The notes: generated from the letters alone by a model not told the origin. A DNA stretch of 64,000 nt from JAJPHW01 sp963799065 (GCA_963799065.1 CAWCVJ010000001.1:248001-312000); one strand, 5' to 3'. Numbered from the stretch's first letter, positions 33,484 to 42,253 are shown. Numbers and translations are program-made.

Positions 33484-34785
33484 GTTGCGCAATGCAGAGG
33501 GCAGCCAAATTGCGTGGATTTTTCGCTTCCGCTGATGGTGACGCTGCCCGTCGCGGTAGTGAGGATCGACTGTTCCGCCCCCCCAATCGAAACCGAACCC
33601 TTTCCGGGAGTGTTGTTACCTGGGTCAGGGCCGATTGTGGCAACCGTCTTAAGCCGTCCACGCGTGTCGTAAGTTAGCGCTTCACTGCCATTGCCGAGAT
33701 TATCCGCTGTCAGTGCGCCGAGAGCGTCAAAGGTTCCCGCCGCAAATAGATCGGGAGGATGATTCACATCGTTAAGGCTACTGGTAAGGGTCGTTAACTC
33801 TGCGGCGGTGTTGTAGCCGTAGGTTAGCGTGGTTCCCATTCCGTTCGTCGAGCTTGTCCAGTCTCCAAGGTAGTTGTATCCGTAGTTCAGGTTGTATTGC
33901 GTGGGCACGCTTTGCGAATTAAGCAGCACTCGGCCCATCTTGTCATAGGTAAATGTCGCGGAACTTCCGGTTCTGGATTCAGCAGACAACCGACCGAGGC
34001 AATTCGTTGACTGATTCCCGCACGGTGTACTTTGATCGTAGCTGTAATTGGCGGTCGCAGTCGTTCCGTCGGAATAAGTCTTGGATGTGAGGCGGTGGAG
34101 GGCATCATGCGAGTATGTGGTGGTGACGGTTGTCGATCCCGTTTGATTAGGTAATGGAGCTACGCGCTGATAAAGGTCTGGCTGCTGTCCAGTGGCATCG
34201 TAGGTGTACGTTGTCGGGTATACGTTGTTGGCTGCCGACGCTTCTGGGTTCGTTTCCTTTGTCAGGCGGGAAACGCCGTCGTAAACGTAGCTCCGGCTCT
34301 CTGAACCTTGCGTCACGGAAATCAGGTTCCCTATTGCGCTGTAGCCGTAGGTCGTGATGAAGCCAGTCGCATTAAACGCACCACAGTTAACCGGGGAGAC
34401 GCTCTGTTGGCTCGCACTGCTTACCTCGCAAACAGTGGTCAGTCGTCCCAAGCCGTCGTGCTGATAGATTCGCGAAACACTCTTTGCCCCGTTTCCTTCA
34501 TCTTGGAACTCCGACCAAGCGCCTGAATATGAAACTGAACTCTTACTTCCGTCAGGGTCGGTTATGCTCGTTTTTCGACCGAGGGCGTCGTAGGAGTAAG
34601 TTGTCGTATTGACAGCACCCCCGGAGTAGTAAGGGTTCGTGACAGATGCGATGCGGCCTAAAACATCGTAGGTCGTAACCGTGTAAGCGGTTCCGTTCGG
34701 GTCGGAAGTCAGCAGTTTGTAGTGCACCCCTCTAGAACTGGACACGATCATACGGTATGATTTGGGGCCTCCGCCAGGAGGCGAG

Positions 34786-35076
34786 ATGCCAAGAAAAGCG
34801 CAAGTGCAGAGAAGTGCGGAAGAGAAGTTTGCCATTGTGATCGAGGGTCTGAAGAGCGGCAACATTGCCGAGACCTGTCGCACTCATCAGATCGCAGCCA
34901 CGTTGTATTATCGCTGGAAGGACGAGGCGGAGAAGGCCTCGTTGGCGGCGCTTGGGGGGAGAAGCGCCGCCGCCCGGCCCGACGCCGAGCAAGAAAAGCG
35001 CATCAAGCAACTGGAGCGGGCTTTGGGCCGTTCGCATTTGCAGATCGAGATCTTAAAAAACGTGTTGGGCGAGTGA
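34786..35076 (+). CDS. IS3-family transposase OrfA
   Basis: 96 residues from the ATG at 34786, preceded by AGGAG. The HTH_8/HTH_Tnp_1 domain (SAEEKFAIVIEGLKSGNIAE then TCRTHQIAATLYYRWKDEA) binds the element's ends. A leucine-zipper-like helix follows (KRIKQLERALGRSHLQIEIL). The stop overlaps the OrfB start by four bases; in this family OrfAB transposase is made by programmed frameshifting in the overlap region. Confidence 0.9.
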   Translation: MPRKAQVQRSAEEKFAIVIEGLKSGNIAETCRTHQIAATLYYRWKDEAEKASLAALGGRSAAARPDAEQEKRIKQLERALGRSHLQIEILKNVLGE

Positions 35077-35951
35077 GCTGCGGCCAAGTTCATTCGTCGG
35101 CTCGGGAGTTTGTGGCCCAAGGCAAACCCGCCAAGCTGGTCGCCGAAACATTGGAGATTAGCCGGTCGAGTCTTTACTATCGGGCGAAACCCCGTGCCAG
35201 TCGCGCCGACCGCTCGCAGGATGAGCAGATCGTGCTGGCCTGCGGAGAGAAGCCGGCCTTCGGCTATCGGCGCGTGGCCTGGTGGTTGGGTCGGAATCAC
35301 GGATTGGTGGTCAATAGTAAGCGGACGTTGCGCGTCATGCGCGAGCGCGGCCTGTTGGTGCGGCAACGCCGTTTTCAAGTCTCGCGCCGAAAGGACTGGG
35401 GCAAGGTGGAAGCGCTGTATCCGAATCTCGTGTGGCAGTCGGACATGACCAAGGTCTGGGCCGGACCCAGCGTCGGCTGGTCGTACCTGGTCTCGGTGAT
35501 CGATTGCTGCACTCGCGAAATCCTGGGCTGGGACTTGAGTGTTCGCTGTCGCAGCGAAGAAGCGCTGGCCGCGCTCGATCACGCCGTGTTACAGGGTTTG
35601 CCTTTCGGCTCTCGTGGAACGGGTTTGACTTTAACTACGGACAACGGCACTCAGTTCACTTCGGCGCGGTACGTCGAAACCCTGAATCGGCTGGGCATCA
35701 CGCATCGCCGCACCGCCTACAATCATCCCGAGGGCAACAGTTACATCGAGCGTTTTCATCGCAGCTTAAAAGAAGAGGAGGTGTGGCTCAACGAATATCA
35801 GAACCTCGATCAGGCCAGACACGGCATCGCCCGCTGGATCGAGGAGTACAACCACAACCGTCCGCATCGCGGACTCCACGGACAAACCCCGCACGAAGCC
35901 CGTGCCCGGTTCGCCCTCACCCTAACTTTAAACCCGGCCCCATGTGTCTAG
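35073..35951 (+). CDS. IS3-family transposase OrfB (DDE integrase)
   Basis: 292 residues with the rve integrase core. The DDE triad is visible as D in WQSDMTKVW, D in TTDNGTQFTS and E in NSYIERFHRSLKEEEVW. The N-terminal HTH_21 domain (EKPAFGYRRVAWWLGRNHG) is present. The frame opens with GTG overlapping the OrfA stop. The end of the frame runs almost to the right inverted repeat. No stop or missing motif is visible, so the copy could be active. Confidence 0.93.
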   Translation: MSCGQVHSSAREFVAQGKPAKLVAETLEISRSSLYYRAKPRASRADRSQDEQIVLACGEKPAFGYRRVAWWLGRNHGLVVNSKRTLRVMRERGLLVRQRRFQVSRRKDWGKVEALYPNLVWQSDMTKVWAGPSVGWSYLVSVIDCCTREILGWDLSVRCRSEEALAALDHAVLQGLPFGSRGTGLTLTTDNGTQFTSARYVETLNRLGITHRRTAYNHPEGNSYIERFHRSLKEEEVWLNEYQNLDQARHGIARWIEEYNHNRPHRGLHGQTPHEARARFALTLTLNPAPCV

Positions 35952-35970
35952 TTTTGCAGGAGGCACTACA

Positions 35971-37173
35971 CGCACCGCCATTGTCCGGGTCGGCATTGCC
36001 GGTGACTGTGACCGTGAAATTTGCGCAGCATGGGTCTTCAAAGCTTGCGGTGTTGCTATTTACATATGTAGTTGTGTTGGTATTTCCGTTGTTGTCATTG
36101 ATCGTGACTTGAAGCGTAGGAATTACGCGCGAAGTGCAATTGAAACCTGCCGTCCCGCCTGAGTAGGCGAAGGCAACGTATCCGCCATTCGGCAACGTCA
36201 CCTTCGCTAGGCGACCCGTGACTGCGCCGGGATACTGGCTTCCAGTCGCCTCGTAAGTGAATCCATAACTCCCCGCTGGAGTCGTTATGCTGCTTGGCTG
36301 ATACCATTGTGTGCCAGTGGGAACATCGCCGTAAGGGGAGCCGCATCCGAACACTGTCGTAACCGTGTTGAGCGAATAATTGACCGTGTAATACTGGTCG
36401 GTTCCACTTTCGTCGGTGTAATAGTATTTGTCGGGATTAGCGTTGTGTCCCCCGGTCTGTTCACCTCCGCCATAGGACAAAGATATCGTCGCAGCTTGAC
36501 CCAAAGTATCTGTCCACGAGTTGATCCCATTGGACGTCGAAGAAAAGATTGTGTTGCCGTCTGGGTCGGCGGAAGTTCCAAAGGAGTCCTGTGAGCCGGA
36601 ATAGGAAACGCCGTCTTTGTTGTAAACAATCCATGTCAGTGACCCATTTGCCTGATTGCTCCCAGTCACGATGGCGGTATAGCCTGAGCCGTCGGTCGCG
36701 ACTCTAGTAATCGGCCCAATTTGTCCGCCGCAAGTTGACACGCCTACGTTGATCGGCGGAAATGCGAAGGAATGCGTGGCACCTGTCCCATCTGAGACAT
36801 ACCATTGGTTCGGGAGACCCGTCCCAAACTGATAGCTCTGGTAAGGCGGGGTTCCGCACAGCGTAGGGCTTGGGGTGCTGAAGCCCGTCATTGCTGTGGA
36901 TGGCATCGACCAGAGAAAGGTTTGATAGTCGTTCACGCCCCCCTGATTGCCGCTATCGTTAATCAAATCGAAAGCGAAGGGAAAAGCTCCGATCTTGTGC
37001 CTCACCGGAATATCCACGATCATGTGACCCGTTGCCATATCGATATTGACTGGGCCAGCAGTGATTTGCGTCGATCCAGTAACGACGCCAGTGGGAGCGT
37101 TCTGCGCAAGACTGGTTGCGAAAAAAAGGGGAAAAGCAGCGAATAGCAGAGTGGACTTGCGGAGACGATTCAT
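35971..37173 (-). pseudogene. RHS polymorphic toxin, N-terminal part with signal peptide
   Basis: 401 codons from the ATG at 37173. The start is chosen because it opens a classical signal peptide (RKSTLLFAAFPLFFATSLAQ), so the toxin is exported through the Sec pathway. The longer frame to 37389 would read into the terminal repeat. The following region is beta-rich with Gly/Tyr/Asn/Thr composition (SYGGGEQTGGHNANPDKYYY) typical of the RHS N-terminal shell. The frame ends at the IS3 element; the rest of the gene is 31368-34717. The 5' end is 198 bases from the right terminal repeat. Confidence 0.85.
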
Positions 37174-37285
37174 CACGTTTCTCTTCCCGTGTTGCAGAAA
37201 TTTTGAGGACAGCCCCTGGGGTTGCCAGCGGTCGGGGCGTCCAAGGAATGAGAATTGGAGGAACCGTTTTGCTGGTGGAAAAGAA

Positions 37286-37314
37286 TTTACATGAAGAAAA
37301 TGAATTGTGTCCAA
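37286..37314 (-). promoter_or_regulatory. Predicted promoter of the RHS gene
   Basis: On the minus strand TTGGAC (37309-37314) is followed after exactly 17 bases by TGTAAA (37286-37291), in an AT-rich patch about 113 bases upstream of the RHS start. It lies inside the element, so the cargo carries its own promoter. Confidence 0.5.
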
Positions 37315-37370
37315 TGAATTTTTATTGACGGCTAAATAAAGATGAAACGACTTGGCTGGTGTTGGGCCAA

Positions 37371-37408
37371 GGGGGGGTGCATATTCCATCCCGTTATGTT
37401 CTCACCCC
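37371..37408 (-). repeat. Right terminal inverted repeat of the casposon
   Basis: 38 bases, a run of seven G then TGCATATTCCATCCCGTTAT and onward to CTCACCCC; the exact reverse complement of 11097-11134. Perfect identity suggests recent transposition or continuing selection on the ends. Confidence 0.95.
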
Positions 37409-37422
37409 TTCAAGGCGGGGAA
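37409..37422. repeat. Right 14-bp target site duplication
   Basis: TTCAAGGCGGGGAA, identical to 11083-11096 in the same orientation. It lies 24 bases downstream of the cytochrome P460 stop codon. Confidence 0.93.
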
Positions 37423-37446
37423 GAACCAAGGTCACGGGCCGCGCCG

Positions 37447-38046
37447 CTATTTCTGCGCCGCCGCACTCTCCTTCACATACGCCGCGCTGAGCGTGGCTTT
37501 GGCCTTGGCGATGGGCAACAGCGTGGGATAGAACTGCACGAATGTGGTGTCCACGGCGGCGTGGGCCTGGTGGCAACTGTAGCAGGCGGCGGCGGTCGGG
37601 ACCATCTTCGCGGGCTTGTCGTCGTCGAAGCCGAAGAACGCCCACTTGCCGGGGAAGCGCGCCTCGTCTTTTATGTGGACCTCGACGCCCATCATGTCGG
37701 TGTTCTGATAATTCCCCTTCTGGTTGATCGAGCCTTTGCCTTCGGCGCCGCGCACTTCGAGCACGAGCATCGTCTTGTCCGGCCAGGTGCCGGTTTCGAC
37801 GAATGTTTTATAGGCCTCCGGATTCACGAAAACATTGTCGAACATGTGATGATCCATCTGCATTGCGGGACTGTAGCTCATGTCGAAGCCAGTGGTGAGA
37901 TAGACCCACTGCCGATAGTTCACGGGAAAGTTGAGCTGGCCGTCGCTGGTATGTTGCGGAGCGGAGCCGGTCGCGGCAGTTTGGCAAAATGCGGCTGCGG
38001 ACATCAAGAACATCGCGGCGAAGAGAGAAATCCTTTGGTTAATCAT
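37447..38046 (-). CDS. Cytochrome P460-like secreted haem protein
   Basis: 199 residues from the ATG at 38046, which opens a signal peptide (NQRISLFAAMFLMSAAAFC); a longer frame to 38184 would place this signal internally. The C-type haem site CYSCH lies near residue 163 and the surrounding pattern (FPGKWAFFGFDD, then YPTLLPIAKA) fits the P460 family. Known members oxidise hydroxylamine or bind NO in the periplasm; which applies here is unclear. It is co-directional with the cation transporter beyond the casposon; without the element the two genes would be about 70 bp apart. Confidence 0.88.
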   Translation of the reverse strand: MINQRISLFAAMFLMSAAAFCQTAATGSAPQHTSDGQLNFPVNYRQWVYLTTGFDMSYSPAMQMDHHMFDNVFVNPEAYKTFVETGTWPDKTMLVLEVRGAEGKGSINQKGNYQNTDMMGVEVHIKDEARFPGKWAFFGFDDDKPAKMVPTAAACYSCHQAHAAVDTTFVQFYPTLLPIAKAKATLSAAYVKESAAAQK

Positions 38047-38156
38047 GCGGACAGTATGGCGCGTCGACGCCCGAAAGCCCATGCCGTTCGCTGCACAGTC
38101 CTGTTGATTCACTGCATTCTTCACGTTGGGGCAAGGTCTTAGACTACGATTCTTGT

Positions 38157-39269
38157 ATGAATGCGAGCCGATCCGAATCGCCACACTGGTTACGGATCGC
38201 CGTGCTGTGGTACTCGGTTGGCCTGTTCGAGGCGACGCAAACAGTTTTCGTGATGCGGGCGGAGGGCATGCATCATGCCTGGGGCGCGCTCTATTTCACG
38301 CTGCTATTTTCGTGGTTACCGTGGGCTTTGGCGACGCCGCTGGTGTTGAAATTGGGGCGGACGCATCCTCCCGCAGAGTGGCGGCGCGTTTCCACTTGGA
38401 TCGTCCATTTGTCAGCGTGCGCCGCAGTTGGCCTGGTTTATACGGCTTGGGTGAGCTTGTGGGAAGAATTGCTTAATCCCTACGCGTTGTCGCCGCCGCG
38501 AGAGCCGTTCGCGCAGCTTTGGTTGCACAAGTTCTACGGGGGACTGCTGGCCTACGCGATTCTCTACAGCATCGTTTTGCTGGTCGGCTATATGCTGCAA
38601 TCGCGCGAGCAGTTGGCCCATGAGCAAATGGAGAGCGCTCGACTCAATGAGCAACTTTCAAAGGCGCAGCTGGATGCATTGAGACGGCAAATCGAGCCGC
38701 ACTTCTTGTTCAACACTTTGAACGCCATCGCCGGATTGGTTCGCGAGCAGAAGCATGATGCTGCGGTGACCATGATCGCCGGGCTCAGCGACTTTCTGCG
38801 GCGCGTGGTGCAGGATTCCGATAAGCAACTCGTGCCGCTGCGTGAAGAATTGGAGTTTACGCGAAAATATTTGGATATCCAGAAGGTGCGTTTTGCGGAG
38901 CGCCTGGAGTTTGGTGTGGATGTCCCGCATGAACTCCTTGACGCCCAAGTTCCGAGTCTAATCCTGCAGCCGATGGTCGAGAACGCGGTGAAACACGGTA
39001 TTGCGAAACGAACGCAGGGCGGGGCGATCCGGATTGCTGCGGCGCACTCGAACGGCATCTTGCGGCTCGACGTTTACAACGACGGGCCTGGCCTGCCTGC
39101 AGGATGGGAGAACCATTGCGGCATCGGGATGAAGAACGTACGCACGCGGTTGAACAGCCTTTACGGAGAAAAGTTCGGCTTGATCATGGAGAATCGCGTG
39201 CCGGATGGAGTTGAGGTGTCACTCTCGGTGCCGTATGTGGCTGGAGATTTTGAAGGGAATAGTCGGTGA
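38157..39269 (+). CDS. LytS/AlgZ-type sensor histidine kinase
   Basis: 370 residues with about four N-terminal membrane helices (to about residue 145), a short coiled coil (QSREQLAHEQMESARLNEQL), and the His_kinase domain with phospho-accepting H182 in QIEPHFLFNTLN. The HATPase region has MVENAVKHG and a glycine-rich LPAGWENHCGIGMKNVRTRL loop. It passes phosphate to the LytTR regulator encoded next, whose GTG start overlaps its stop (GTGA, 39266-39269). There is no extracellular sensor domain, so the signal is probably sensed in the membrane. Confidence 0.93.
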   Translation: MNASRSESPHWLRIAVLWYSVGLFEATQTVFVMRAEGMHHAWGALYFTLLFSWLPWALATPLVLKLGRTHPPAEWRRVSTWIVHLSACAAVGLVYTAWVSLWEELLNPYALSPPREPFAQLWLHKFYGGLLAYAILYSIVLLVGYMLQSREQLAHEQMESARLNEQLSKAQLDALRRQIEPHFLFNTLNAIAGLVREQKHDAAVTMIAGLSDFLRRVVQDSDKQLVPLREELEFTRKYLDIQKVRFAERLEFGVDVPHELLDAQVPSLILQPMVENAVKHGIAKRTQGGAIRIAAAHSNGILRLDVYNDGPGLPAGWENHCGIGMKNVRTRLNSLYGEKFGLIMENRVPDGVEVSLSVPYVAGDFEGNSR

Positions 39270-40024
39270 CACCAGAAGGTACTGGCAGGATTCGCGCACT
39301 GATTGTCGATGATGAGCCGCTTGCTCGTAGTAATGTGACAGTCTTGTTGCGCAGCGATTCCGATATCGAAGCGATCGCCGAGTGTGGTTCGGGGGCGGAA
39401 GCGATTGCAGAAGTTCGTCGATTGCGACCTGATTTGCTCTTCCTGGATGTGCAAATGCCGGAGTGCGACGGTTTCGATGTTCTCGAGATGCTAGGGAAGG
39501 ATCTGCCTTCGGCGGTAATTTTCGTGACGGCTTACGATCAATATGCTCTGCGTGCGTTTGAAGCCGGAGCGCTCGATTATTTGTTGAAGCCGTTCGTCGA
39601 TGGGCGATTTCGAAAGGCGCTTACTCGCGCCAAGGAAAAGATCGCGCGTGAAAAAGAGTCCACAGACGATCCCAAAAAGTTGGAGCGCATTGCGGTCAAG
39701 AGTTCGGGAGAAGTCGTGTTCCTCAGAGCCGCGGAGATCGATTGGATCGAAGCTGCCGACTATTACGTGTGCTTGCACGTTGGTCCCAAGACACATATGC
39801 TGCGCCGCAGTCTTGCGGAACTTGAGCGGGAACTGGATCCCGAGGTTTTTTGCCGCATCCATCGTTCCGCGATTGTGAATCTTGATCGCGTCCGCGGCCT
39901 GACGCTGGGCGAGGACGACGAGTGCGAAGTGCTGCTCAATACTGGCGCGAGACTTCGCTTAAGCCGGCGCTACCGGAAGCCGCTGGAATCGAAGCTGGGT
40001 GTTCGCGAGGCGAAGTCGGGGTAA
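39266..40024 (+). CDS. LytTR-family response regulator
   Basis: 252 residues. Receiver domain with VDDEPLAR near residue 13, phospho-Asp in FLDVQMPE near residue 60 and Lys in LLKPF near residue 108. The C-terminal LytTR DNA-binding domain (about 145-245) shows IDWIEAADYYVCLHV, then FCRIHRSAIVNLDRV. It begins with GTG overlapping the kinase stop, so the two are made together. LytTR regulators usually bind direct repeats upstream of targets. No target is evident here, and there is no adjacent export gene. Confidence 0.94.
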   Translation: MTPEGTGRIRALIVDDEPLARSNVTVLLRSDSDIEAIAECGSGAEAIAEVRRLRPDLLFLDVQMPECDGFDVLEMLGKDLPSAVIFVTAYDQYALRAFEAGALDYLLKPFVDGRFRKALTRAKEKIAREKESTDDPKKLERIAVKSSGEVVFLRAAEIDWIEAADYYVCLHVGPKTHMLRRSLAELERELDPEVFCRIHRSAIVNLDRVRGLTLGEDDECEVLLNTGARLRLSRRYRKPLESKLGVREAKSG

Positions 40025-40304
40025 ATTTCTTTGGCCTCGAGGCAGGTGGTGAAATGATGCTGACTTGTATCCGGTCACCCCATGAGCCTCGGACCAGACT
40101 CGATCATCAGAGTAAGGGCAGGCGTTTGCATCGGCTGAGCGGTGAGATGCGGCGAGGGTTGCGCCCGTCGCTCGGGGACAGGTGTGGAGAAAACGGGGAG
40201 TGACGAAACTCGGTTTTCGTCAGCAGGAGTCGCAAAATAAAGGACGACGAATTACGACCCTGGAATCGGCCAGAAGAATCTCAGTGACACATGCAGGAAC
40301 ACGA
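40025..40304. other. Gap without a gene after the LytTR regulator
   Basis: Together with the terminator that follows, a 363-base stretch between two converging genes. I see no coding frame with a ribosome site, no RNA gene and no repeat in this part. Confidence 0.5.
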
Positions 40305-40340
40305 AAGCCGGAGAGCGGAATTGCTTCCGCTGTCCGGCTT
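40305..40340. terminator. Bidirectional hairpin terminator between LytTR and M48 genes
   Basis: AAGCCGGAGAGCGG (40305-40318) pairs with CCGCTGTCCGGCTT (40327-40340) with one mismatch and an 8-base loop. It lies between converging genes and is followed by CGCTTTCTTC on the plus strand. Confidence 0.65.
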
Positions 40341-40387
40341 CGCTTTCTTCACCTTGGGGAGTGGGCGGAGACTCGCCCGACTCGATC

Positions 40388-42226
40388 TTAGTTAGTAGGA
40401 GCTGGAGTTGGCGCGGGCGTTGCATTGACCGCCGTGGTGGCTCCGCCGGTGACCTCGTCGGTGGTGGTAAGCCGGCTCAGATGAGGGAAGAACGGAGTGA
40501 CTTCGAGAGGCATTTTGTCGCGCGCCGAAGTGATGGCGACGGGTGCGGACTTGATCATCTCGACCTGATCGGTCCAGGGATTCATTTTGACGCGTCCGCC
40601 CAGGGGCAGCGCGGCGATCTGATCCGTCTTATTCATGTCCAACTTGGGGCCGGATTGCAGCAACTCGCTGAAGCGTGTGAGCTGGCCTTTGTCATCGGTA
40701 AAGCCGTTGCCCAGATGGGGCGTCAACAATGCCGCCAGCGCAGGCGAACGTTCGGTCAGCTGCTTCAAGAAAAGCTCGGCGGAATCCAGCTTTGCGGCGT
40801 AAGGAGAATTCTTGAGCAACTCGAGGGACCTCTTGTTAGCTGCCGTTTCTTCTTCGGGATTGTGGCGAAATCCTAAATTCTCATAGGTGGATTCGTCGGA
40901 GAACAACATGCGGTCGTTGAACGCATACTTGCTGCCCAGATTGTGGCCGAGCACGATGTGGGCCAGTTCGTGAGAAAGCACCATGGCGAGGCTGGCTTCG
41001 TCGGGAAGAACGTCAATCAGCCCCCGACTGATGACGATGGTGTTGCCCACGCTGAAGGTTTCAAGAGGCGACGTGAGCATTACACGGGCGCGCACCGGAC
41101 GTGGCAGATCGATGTTATTGGTGACTGCAAGGTTGTTGATTACCGTCGCCAGAATCTTATCGAGGTCGCCGTCGGGAGCGATGAGGCCGGCTTCGGTGAG
41201 GCGATCGACAACGTTATCTTCGGCTTGTTGCTGCCATGCGCGCTGGGCTTCGAGCGGGGAAGCGTCCTGCGAGGCGACGCTCACATCCTTGGCCGAATCG
41301 ACTGTGATCTGCGAGAGTTCATCCTCTTTCGCTTCTTTTTTCAGGTCATAGCCCCAGATGCGGCTCTGTGCTTTGAAGGCTCTTTGGTCTCGGTCTTTCG
41401 CTCCATAGCTGAAGTCGCCCTCTTCGCTGTAAATGTAAGAGGGTACCCAGTAACCGGGGACCAGGTTCAGGCGCCAGCTGTCCATGTGGAAGTAAAGGGT
41501 GTTTTTAGCACCCTGGGTGTAGGTTCCGTTTAAGCGGACGATATTGTAATCCCGATCCTCGACCCAGAGACGGCCTTGAAAACGGCCACGACCGTCGCCT
41601 TTTTTGGGAGTGACATCGAGCACGATGCAGCGCACATCGCCTAGAAATTCGCGGCGTACGTAATGAAAATCGTAGTGCTGGCGGTCAAAGTCGTAGCGGT
41701 CGGCGTAGACCATCCAGGAAAAGCCCATCGGCTTGTATTCAAACTTGAAAAGCTTGGTAACGCCCCCGAGGAAAGTGCTCTCGATGCTATCGTCTTTGGG
41801 AAGATAGTCACGGCGATCGACCGTGACCCCCATGTCCATGCGACCAAGAAAGTAGTGATCTTCTTTGGGAACGGCGCCCAGGGCGGGGTCGGGTTTCAGA
41901 TTCTGCAAATAGGTTTCGACCAACGGGGTCCTGGTTTTAAGAAACTCCATGAGTGCTTTTTCGCGGGCGATGGCGCGGTCCACAACTTGATCCATCGTAG
42001 TGGGCGGGGCAAGTTGCGCGGTCTTCTGCGATACGACGATGGGCGTCGATTGAGTCTGCCCCGCTACGCTGACTGCAATCGGTTGCGCGACGCCCGCTCC
42101 CGCGGGAGTCTGTTTCACCGGTGCTTGGGCTTCGGTTGGCGCCGACGCAGAAGTTTGGCCCGTAACGGCCAAGGGCAATATTGTCGCGATCAATCCCGCA
42201 GCCAGAAAATGCTTGCTTATTCTCAT
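40388..42226 (-). CDS. Secreted M48-family metallopeptidase
   Basis: 612 residues with a signal peptide (RISKHFLAAGLIATILPLAV). The C-terminal part holds the zinc site HELAH near residue 417, in VLSHELAHIVLGH. The N-terminal ~300 residues (MDQVVDRAIAREKALMEFLK, then lipoprotein-localisation-like strands FLGGVTKLFKFEYKPMGF) form a separate beta-rich domain seen in acidobacterial proteins. M48 peptidases take part in envelope protein quality control. It lies 27 bases after the TonB gene on the same strand. The C terminus is Ala/Pro/Thr-rich (TPAPTPAPTN). Confidence 0.85.
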   Translation of the reverse strand: MRISKHFLAAGLIATILPLAVTGQTSASAPTEAQAPVKQTPAGAGVAQPIAVSVAGQTQSTPIVVSQKTAQLAPPTTMDQVVDRAIAREKALMEFLKTRTPLVETYLQNLKPDPALGAVPKEDHYFLGRMDMGVTVDRRDYLPKDDSIESTFLGGVTKLFKFEYKPMGFSWMVYADRYDFDRQHYDFHYVRREFLGDVRCIVLDVTPKKGDGRGRFQGRLWVEDRDYNIVRLNGTYTQGAKNTLYFHMDSWRLNLVPGYWVPSYIYSEEGDFSYGAKDRDQRAFKAQSRIWGYDLKKEAKEDELSQITVDSAKDVSVASQDASPLEAQRAWQQQAEDNVVDRLTEAGLIAPDGDLDKILATVINNLAVTNNIDLPRPVRARVMLTSPLETFSVGNTIVISRGLIDVLPDEASLAMVLSHELAHIVLGHNLGSKYAFNDRMLFSDESTYENLGFRHNPEEETAANKRSLELLKNSPYAAKLDSAELFLKQLTERSPALAALLTPHLGNGFTDDKGQLTRFSELLQSGPKLDMNKTDQIAALPLGGRVKMNPWTDQVEMIKSAPVAITSARDKMPLEVTPFFPHLSRLTTTDEVTGGATTAVNATPAPTPAPTN

Positions 42227-42253
42227 AACGCTTTCGTCTCCTGAATTTCGTTA

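Larger units (their letters stand above)
31368..34717 (-). pseudogene. RHS polymorphic toxin, C-terminal part (interrupted by IS3 element)
   Basis: Carries about 1116 codons of RHS/YD repeats (YDVLGRIASV, YDALGRKTSI, YDGVSRLTKE), two inserted beta-rich repeats (about 32882-33483), the RHS core end (NLYAYVMNNPLRLVDPTGL), the tip junction KAQNTSTLQKA and a toxin tip of about 160 residues ending ITPKDPI. The tip has a hydrophobic segment (LGMAGTAVIAAVASGG) and helical remainder; I cannot name its activity. Such proteins form a shell around the toxin, released on contact with competitors. The N-terminal half lies beyond the IS at 35971-37173. Cutting out the IS exactly does not bring the halves into one frame by my reading, so the gene is probably dead. 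Confidence 0.88.
34718..35970 (+). mobile_element. IS3-family insertion sequence, 1253 bp
   Basis: Both ends begin TGTAGTGC when read inward (34718-34725; 35963-35970 on the other strand) and continue as an imperfect inverted repeat to ACTGGACAC/ACTAGACAC. It contains the orfA/orfB pair of the family with a 4-base overlap. Flanking bases (GTT left, CGC right) show no target duplication, so one side may have been rearranged after insertion. It splits the RHS gene. Confidence 0.85.
11097..37408. mobile_element. Casposon (Cas1-integrated transposon), 26.3 kb, with RHS toxin cargo
   Basis: The element is bounded by perfect 38-bp inverted repeats (11097-11134, 37371-37408) and flanked by a perfect 14-bp direct repeat, so it moved as one unit. 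It encodes a Cas1 homologue (19060-20565), a family B DNA polymerase, an HNH nuclease and HTH proteins, the gene set that defines casposons. There is no Cas2, Cas4 or CRISPR array. Two arms diverge from about 17950: unknown protein plus cas1 rightward, and HTH-HNH-small protein-PolB-FAD/GAF-DUF3850 leftward. The remaining 17 kb is an RHS polymorphic-toxin array with remnants of another mobile element and an IS3 insertion. Removing it leaves a gap of roughly 70 bp between cytochrome P460 and the cation transporter. Casposons are mostly archaeal; a bacterial one with this cargo is unusual. Confidence 0.92.

Noticed and set aside
31368..34883. RHS frame extended to 34883 as an intact gene
   Set aside because: The first ~55 codons are the end of the IS3 element, not RHS sequence. 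The true N-terminal half with signal peptide lies on the other side of the IS.
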